The notes beneath the pieces were generated by a model, which did not search any database, had not been told where the DNA came from, and saw only the letters and a program-made list of their open reading frames with translations. The position numbers and the translations under genes were made by a program. This document shows, one piece after another, positions 21,926-25,765 of a DNA stretch of 25,765 bases (positions within the stretch are counted from its first letter, which is position 1; each line of letters starts with the position of its first letter). The stretch is from an uncultured Actinomyces sp. GTDB lineage: Bacteria > Actinomycetota > Actinomycetes > Actinomycetales > Actinomycetaceae. The stretch is taken from assembly GCA_900541895.1 (NCBI GenBank), contig UWSI01000023.1, positions 1-25,765 of the forward strand, written 5' to 3'.

Positions 21926-23518
21926 GTGGAGATCTTATTTACCAAGCTTGCTGATCAGCCTGTCCTGTTCTTGTTCCTCCTCGTTGGCGTGGGAATGGCC
22001 TTTGGCCACATCAAGATCAAGGGCGTCGGCTTGGGCGCAGCAGCTGTCCTCTTCCTTGCAATCATCCTGTCCGCATGGGCTGAAACCTACGGAATTCACC
22101 TACGCGTCACCCGAGAGCTGGGCACACTTGGCCTTGCGCTCTTCACCTTCGCTATCGGTATGAACTCCGGCGCTTCCTTCTTCCACAACATCAAGAGCGC
22201 GGTCGGACCGATCTTGGCAATGGTTGCCCTATATGGCGTATCCGCGGCCGCCGGAGAAGTTATCGGCCGCATGTGGGGAATGGACCCCGCACTCATCGCC
22301 GGCACCTTCGCCGGTTCAGTAACCAACACCCCCGCCTTGGCCGCTGCCGGCACGGCCTCAGGAAAGTTGGACCTCGCGACGGTCGGTTATTCGATTGCTT
22401 ACCTCTTCGGCGTCGTCGGAATGCTCATCGCTTCTGCAGCAGCTCTCTCTTACGGCAAGCGCGATAAAGATGCCCCCTCTCCCCTGGCAAACCGTACGAT
22501 TCGCGTCGAACGCGGAGATCATCCCTGCATCGGCGATATCCACACAATGATGGGTTCAAAGGTGACCTTCTCACGTCTGCGCCGAGGCGAAACCGGCCCC
22601 ATCATGCGTCCTTCAATGAACGACACCCTTGACCAGGGCGACTTGGTGACCGTCGTTGGCCCGCGTGAGTTGGTTGCCCGAGTTGCAACTGAACTCGGTC
22701 ACCCCTCGTCGCACTCCTTGATCGAGGACCGTGCATACTTGGACTTCCGTCGCGTGACGATTTCTAACCCGAAGCTTGCCGGACATACCGTTGAAGAACT
22801 GGGCCTGGCGGATAAGTACTCCGCAACAATTTCCCGCGTGCGCCGAGGCGACGTCGATATGATCGCTGAACCCGGACTGATCCTCCAGCAGGGCGACCGC
22901 GTTCGTGTCGTTGCACCCACCTCAAAGATGCGCGAGATTACGAAGTTCTTTGGTGACTCTGCACGAGGCCTCTCCGACCTGAACCCGATCGCCTTGGGTG
23001 TCGGCATGGCACTGGGCATTCTGATTGGCGAAATCCCGATCTTTACCCCAACCGGCGCTTACTTCTCGATCGGTTCAGCTGCTGGAACGTTGATCGTGGG
23101 CCTGATCTTCGGACGTGTGGGACGTATTGGCCCCTTCGTGACCGCAATGCCGTTCACGGCCGGTCAGGTTCTGGCAGAGTTCGGCCTTCTGGTCTTCCTT
23201 GCACAAGCGGGCGCTAACGCAGGTGGACAGATCGAAAAGGCCTTCACCTCTGGCACCTGGCTTCAGATCCTGTTGCTGGGCATGATCATGACCTCGATCA
23301 TGGCCATTGGCCTGTACGTCGTCATGCGCTGGTTGTTCAAGATGGGTGGAACGAAGCTCTCCGGTCTGCTCGCTGGTGCTCAAACGCAGCCTGCAGTCCT
23401 TGCCTTCGCAAACTCTCGCACGAATATGGATCCGCGCGTTTCCTTGGGCTACGCGCTGGTCTACCCCGTTGCCATGATCGGCAAGATCCTCGTCGCACAG
23501 ATCATGGGCGGCTTGTAA
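21926..23518 (+). CDS. AspT/YidE-type (AAE family) membrane transporter
   Basis: The 530-residue protein has two membrane blocks of five to six helices (residues ~10-175 and ~350-530). Each carries the Asp-Ala exchanger-like signature (GTLGLALFTFAIGMNSGASFF and TPALAAAGTASG in the first; FGLLVFLAQAGANAGGQ and QPAVLAFANSRT in the second). Two TrkA_C (RCK_C) domains lie between, at about 190-260 and 270-345, ending DLVTVVG and DRVRVVAPTS. This layout is that of YidE/YbjL and AspT; the substrate is unknown. The start is GTG 21,926 with GGAG 8 bases upstream. The region 21,800-21,925 holds its promoter and nothing else recognised. Confidence 0.9.
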   Translation: MEILFTKLADQPVLFLFLLVGVGMAFGHIKIKGVGLGAAAVLFLAIILSAWAETYGIHLRVTRELGTLGLALFTFAIGMNSGASFFHNIKSAVGPILAMVALYGVSAAAGEVIGRMWGMDPALIAGTFAGSVTNTPALAAAGTASGKLDLATVGYSIAYLFGVVGMLIASAAALSYGKRDKDAPSPLANRTIRVERGDHPCIGDIHTMMGSKVTFSRLRRGETGPIMRPSMNDTLDQGDLVTVVGPRELVARVATELGHPSSHSLIEDRAYLDFRRVTISNPKLAGHTVEELGLADKYSATISRVRRGDVDMIAEPGLILQQGDRVRVVAPTSKMREITKFFGDSARGLSDLNPIALGVGMALGILIGEIPIFTPTGAYFSIGSAAGTLIVGLIFGRVGRIGPFVTAMPFTAGQVLAEFGLLVFLAQAGANAGGQIEKAFTSGTWLQILLLGMIMTSIMAIGLYVVMRWLFKMGGTKLSGLLAGAQTQPAVLAFANSRTNMDPRVSLGYALVYPVAMIGKILVAQIMGGL

Positions 23519-23598
23519 TCGCTCCCCCACTGTGCTCCCCCACTGTTTTGAGCGCACAATCAAGCCGCGCTTACAACAGCCAGCGACGAAACTAAAGG

Positions 23599-23630
23599 TT
23601 GGGCCCCGCACCAGCAGGTGCGGGGCCCAA
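23599..23630. terminator. Bidirectional terminator between the transporter and infB
   Basis: A 14-bp perfect stem (TTGGGCCCCGCACC with its complement) and the 4-base loop AGCA lie between the convergent transporter and infB. The minus-strand side continues CCTTTAGTTTCG, a poor U-tract. Confidence 0.8.
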
Positions 23631-23651
23631 ACCCTTGTCTCAGCGAAGACC

Positions 23652-25765
23652 TCAGTCACGCGGCTTTTCGCGCATTTCCCAGGTCTCGATGATGTCGCCT
23701 TCTTGAATGTCCTTGTAACCCAGGGTAATACCACATTCGTAGCCCTCGCGGACCTCGGTGACATCGTCCTTCTCGCGGCGAAGCGATGCGATCTCCAGGT
23801 TGTCTGCAACAACCACACCGTCGCGGACCAAGCGAGCCTTGGTTCCACGCTTGATCGTGCCATTGCGAACAATCGAACCCGCAATATTGCCGAACTTGCC
23901 GGAACGGAAGACCTGACGGATTTCCGCGCTGCCCAGTGCGACCTCTTCGTAGATCGGCTTGAGCATGCCCTTCATCGCGGCCTCGACATCGTCGATCGCC
24001 GAGTAGATGACGTTGTAGTACTTGATCTCGACACCCTCGGCATCGGCCAGTTCCTGAACGCGTTCAGCCGGGCGGACATTGAAGCCAATGATGACCGCGT
24101 TGTCCACGGTTGCCAGGTTGACATCGTTCTGGGTGATTGCGCCAACACCGCGGTGGATGATGCGAAGAGCAACCTCTTCGCCCACATCGATGCGCAGCAG
24201 CGAGTCTTCCAGGGCTTCAACAGCACCGGAGACGTCACCCTTAATGACCAAGTTGAGGGTATCGACCTCGCCTTCCTTAAGGACCTTATCGAAGTCTTCA
24301 AGGGAGACACGCTTACGACGCTTGGCCAGCATGGCCTGGCGTTCAGCAGCCTCACGCTTGTCAGCGATCTGGCGGGCAGTACGGTCATCGGTGGCGACCA
24401 AGAAGGAGTCGCCAGCGCGAGGAACCGAGGTCAAGCCCAGCACTGCAACGGGGGTCGAGGGACCGGCCTCGGCGACATCGTTACCACTGTCGTCGAACAT
24501 CGCACGAACACGGCCGTGCGAAGAACCGACAACCAGGGAATCACCGACGCGCAGGGTACCGCGCTGAACCAGCATGGTCGCCACTGCACCGCGGCCCTTA
24601 TCCAGGTTCGCTTCGATGGCAACACCGCGGGCATCGGTATCGGGGTTCGCTTCAAGGGTCAGCGCTGCATCAGCAGTCAGCAGCACGGCCTCGAGAAGCT
24701 CACGGATACCCTTGCGCTGCTTGGCCGAGATGTCGACGAACATAACGTCGCCGCCGTACTCTTCAGCAACCAGGCCGTACTCGGTGAGCTGGGCACGAAT
24801 CTTATCGGGGTTCGCGCCTTCCTTATCGATCTTGTTGACAGCAACAACGATCGGCACGCCAGCGGCCTGCGCGTGGTTAATTGCTTCAACGGTCTGAGGC
24901 ATGACACCGTCATCCGCTGCAACCACAAGGATCGCAATATCGGTGACCTGCGCACCACGGGCACGCATAGCGGTGAAGGCCTCGTGGCCGGGGGTATCGA
25001 TGAAAGTGATACGGCGAGGAGTTCCGTCCTCGGACTTCACCTGCACCTGGTAGGCACCAATGTGCTGGGTAATGCCACCGTGCTCAGAGTCGACAACATC
25101 GGTGTGACGGATCGCGTCGAGCAGCTTGGTCTTACCGTGGTCGACGTGGCCCATGACCGTGACGACCGGGGGACGCGGCTGCATGTTCTCTGCATCGTCC
25201 AGCTCTTCGGCTTCGAGGTCGATGTCGAAGGACTCGAGCAGTTCACGATCCTCATCTTCAGGCGAAACAACCTTGACGTCGTAGCCGAGCTCTGCGCCCA
25301 GCGCTTCGAAGGTGTCCTGATCCAGCGACTGCGTGGCGGTTGCCATCTCTCCCAAGTGGAAGAGGACGGTCACCAGCGCTGCGGGATTGACGTTGATCTT
25401 CTCAGCGAAGTCAGCAAGGGAGGCACCCTGACGGATACGGACCTGCTGTCCATCGCCACGAGGAATTGAAACGCCGCCAATGACGGGTGCGTTCTGCTGT
25501 TCAAACTCTTGACGCTTTGCGCGCTTCGACTTACGTCCGCGCGAGCTCTTGCCGCCACCGCGACCGAATGCGCCCGGCGTTGCACCGCGGCCGCCACCGC
25601 GACCACCGCGCGGCGGAGCGAAACCGCCACCGGCATTTGCTCCGGGAGCACCCTGGCCACCGCCATTACCGCCACCCGGACGGGTACCGCGGCCTCGGCC
25701 ACCACGAGGACGTTCAGAAGAAGGTGCGGGACGATCCGAGCGAGCGAAGTTCGCCTGTCCGGGCA
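23652..25765 (-). CDS. infB: Translation initiation factor IF-2, N-terminus beyond the window
   Basis: About 704 codons of IF-2 are present, read from the right window edge to the stop at 23,652. IF-2 is the GTPase that places initiator tRNA on the 30S subunit. The visible part begins in the low-complexity Gly/Arg-rich linker typical of actinobacterial IF-2 (GGGRGATPGAFGRGGGKSSRG) and the IF2_N helix (VRIRQGASLADFAEKINVNP). The G domain follows: G1 GHVDHGKT, G3 DTPGHE, G4 NKID, G5 SAK. Domains II, III and IV come next (IKGDVSGAVEALEDSL; GFNVRP), with the end MREKPRD. The reading frame is intact. The long open frame on the opposite strand is an artefact of GC-rich codon use. Confidence 0.97.
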   Translation of the reverse strand, partial: PGQANFARSDRPAPSSERPRGGRGRGTRPGGGNGGGQGAPGANAGGGFAPPRGGRGGGRGATPGAFGRGGGKSSRGRKSKRAKRQEFEQQNAPVIGGVSIPRGDGQQVRIRQGASLADFAEKINVNPAALVTVLFHLGEMATATQSLDQDTFEALGAELGYDVKVVSPEDEDRELLESFDIDLEAEELDDAENMQPRPPVVTVMGHVDHGKTKLLDAIRHTDVVDSEHGGITQHIGAYQVQVKSEDGTPRRITFIDTPGHEAFTAMRARGAQVTDIAILVVAADDGVMPQTVEAINHAQAAGVPIVVAVNKIDKEGANPDKIRAQLTEYGLVAEEYGGDVMFVDISAKQRKGIRELLEAVLLTADAALTLEANPDTDARGVAIEANLDKGRGAVATMLVQRGTLRVGDSLVVGSSHGRVRAMFDDSGNDVAEAGPSTPVAVLGLTSVPRAGDSFLVATDDRTARQIADKREAAERQAMLAKRRKRVSLEDFDKVLKEGEVDTLNLVIKGDVSGAVEALEDSLLRIDVGEEVALRIIHRGVGAITQNDVNLATVDNAVIIGFNVRPAERVQELADAEGVEIKYYNVIYSAIDDVEAAMKGMLKPIYEEVALGSAEIRQVFRSGKFGNIAGSIVRNGTIKRGTKARLVRDGVVVADNLEIASLRREKDDVTEVREGYECGITLGYKDIQEGDIIETWEMREKPRD

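Noticed and set aside
23532..25469. 645-codon open frame on the plus strand
   Set aside because: It lies wholly antisense to infB, which has all GTPase motifs; such mirror frames are usual for GC-rich codon bias, and the translation matches no family.
1..25765. CRISPR array, tRNA or rRNA genes
   Set aside because: No regularly spaced repeats and no tRNA- or rRNA-like segments were noticed by eye; a tRNAscan or covariance search was not possible.

Overview
The window looks like a stretch of chromosome from a high-GC actinomycete, most likely Actinomyces/Schaalia. The reasons are an ilvB-ilvN-ilvC operon behind an actinobacterial-type leader-peptide attenuator, an infB with a Gly/Arg-rich N-terminal half, and a fragment made of cell-wall-binding repeats. 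The genus is inferred from gene content; no rRNA is present. Roughly 1-16,200 is an accessory region with anti-phage genes and insertion sequences in various stages of decay. Roughly 16,250-25,765 is housekeeping chromosome.

Left part (1-8,461): a type I restriction-modification system, hsdR-hsdM-hsdS, read on the minus strand. It ends against a phase-variation cassette made of a silent second-half hsdS segment, a tyrosine recombinase and a one-domain hsdS half-gene. Four copies of a 13-bp sequence (aaacgataattta), two in each orientation, sit exactly at the hsdS domain junctions. Two longer inverted repeats (153 bp at about 91% identity, and 75 bp identical) surround them. Inversions between these sites would reassort two first-half and two second-half target recognition domains, giving up to four specificities.

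Middle part (8,465-16,140): directly upstream of hsdR lie a YozG-like XRE regulator with a nonsense codon and a broken DUF2326 gene. These are interrupted by an IS3-family element with a canonical G-GGA-AAC slippery site. The element's transposase reads in frame into the tail of a type ISP restriction enzyme. A second transposase/type-ISP-tail fusion lies about 3.5 kb downstream. Between the two fusions are an abi gene cut by a decayed ISL3 element and a membrane protein of unknown function. Next comes an intact Abi_2 (AbiD/AbiF-type, HEPN-like) gene. Both abi loci have a rho-independent terminator just before the start codon and share an AACG(C)TAGATC motif before it. This is the layout of a small RNA encoded next to its abi gene, and with the hsdS inversion locus it is the most interesting content of the window.

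Right part: a bacterial PH-domain membrane protein, an SdpI-like membrane protein, a truncated cell-wall-binding repeat protein, the ilvBNC operon with its leader peptide and attenuator, an AspT/YidE-type (AAE) transporter, and the C-terminal two-thirds or so of infB running off the window.
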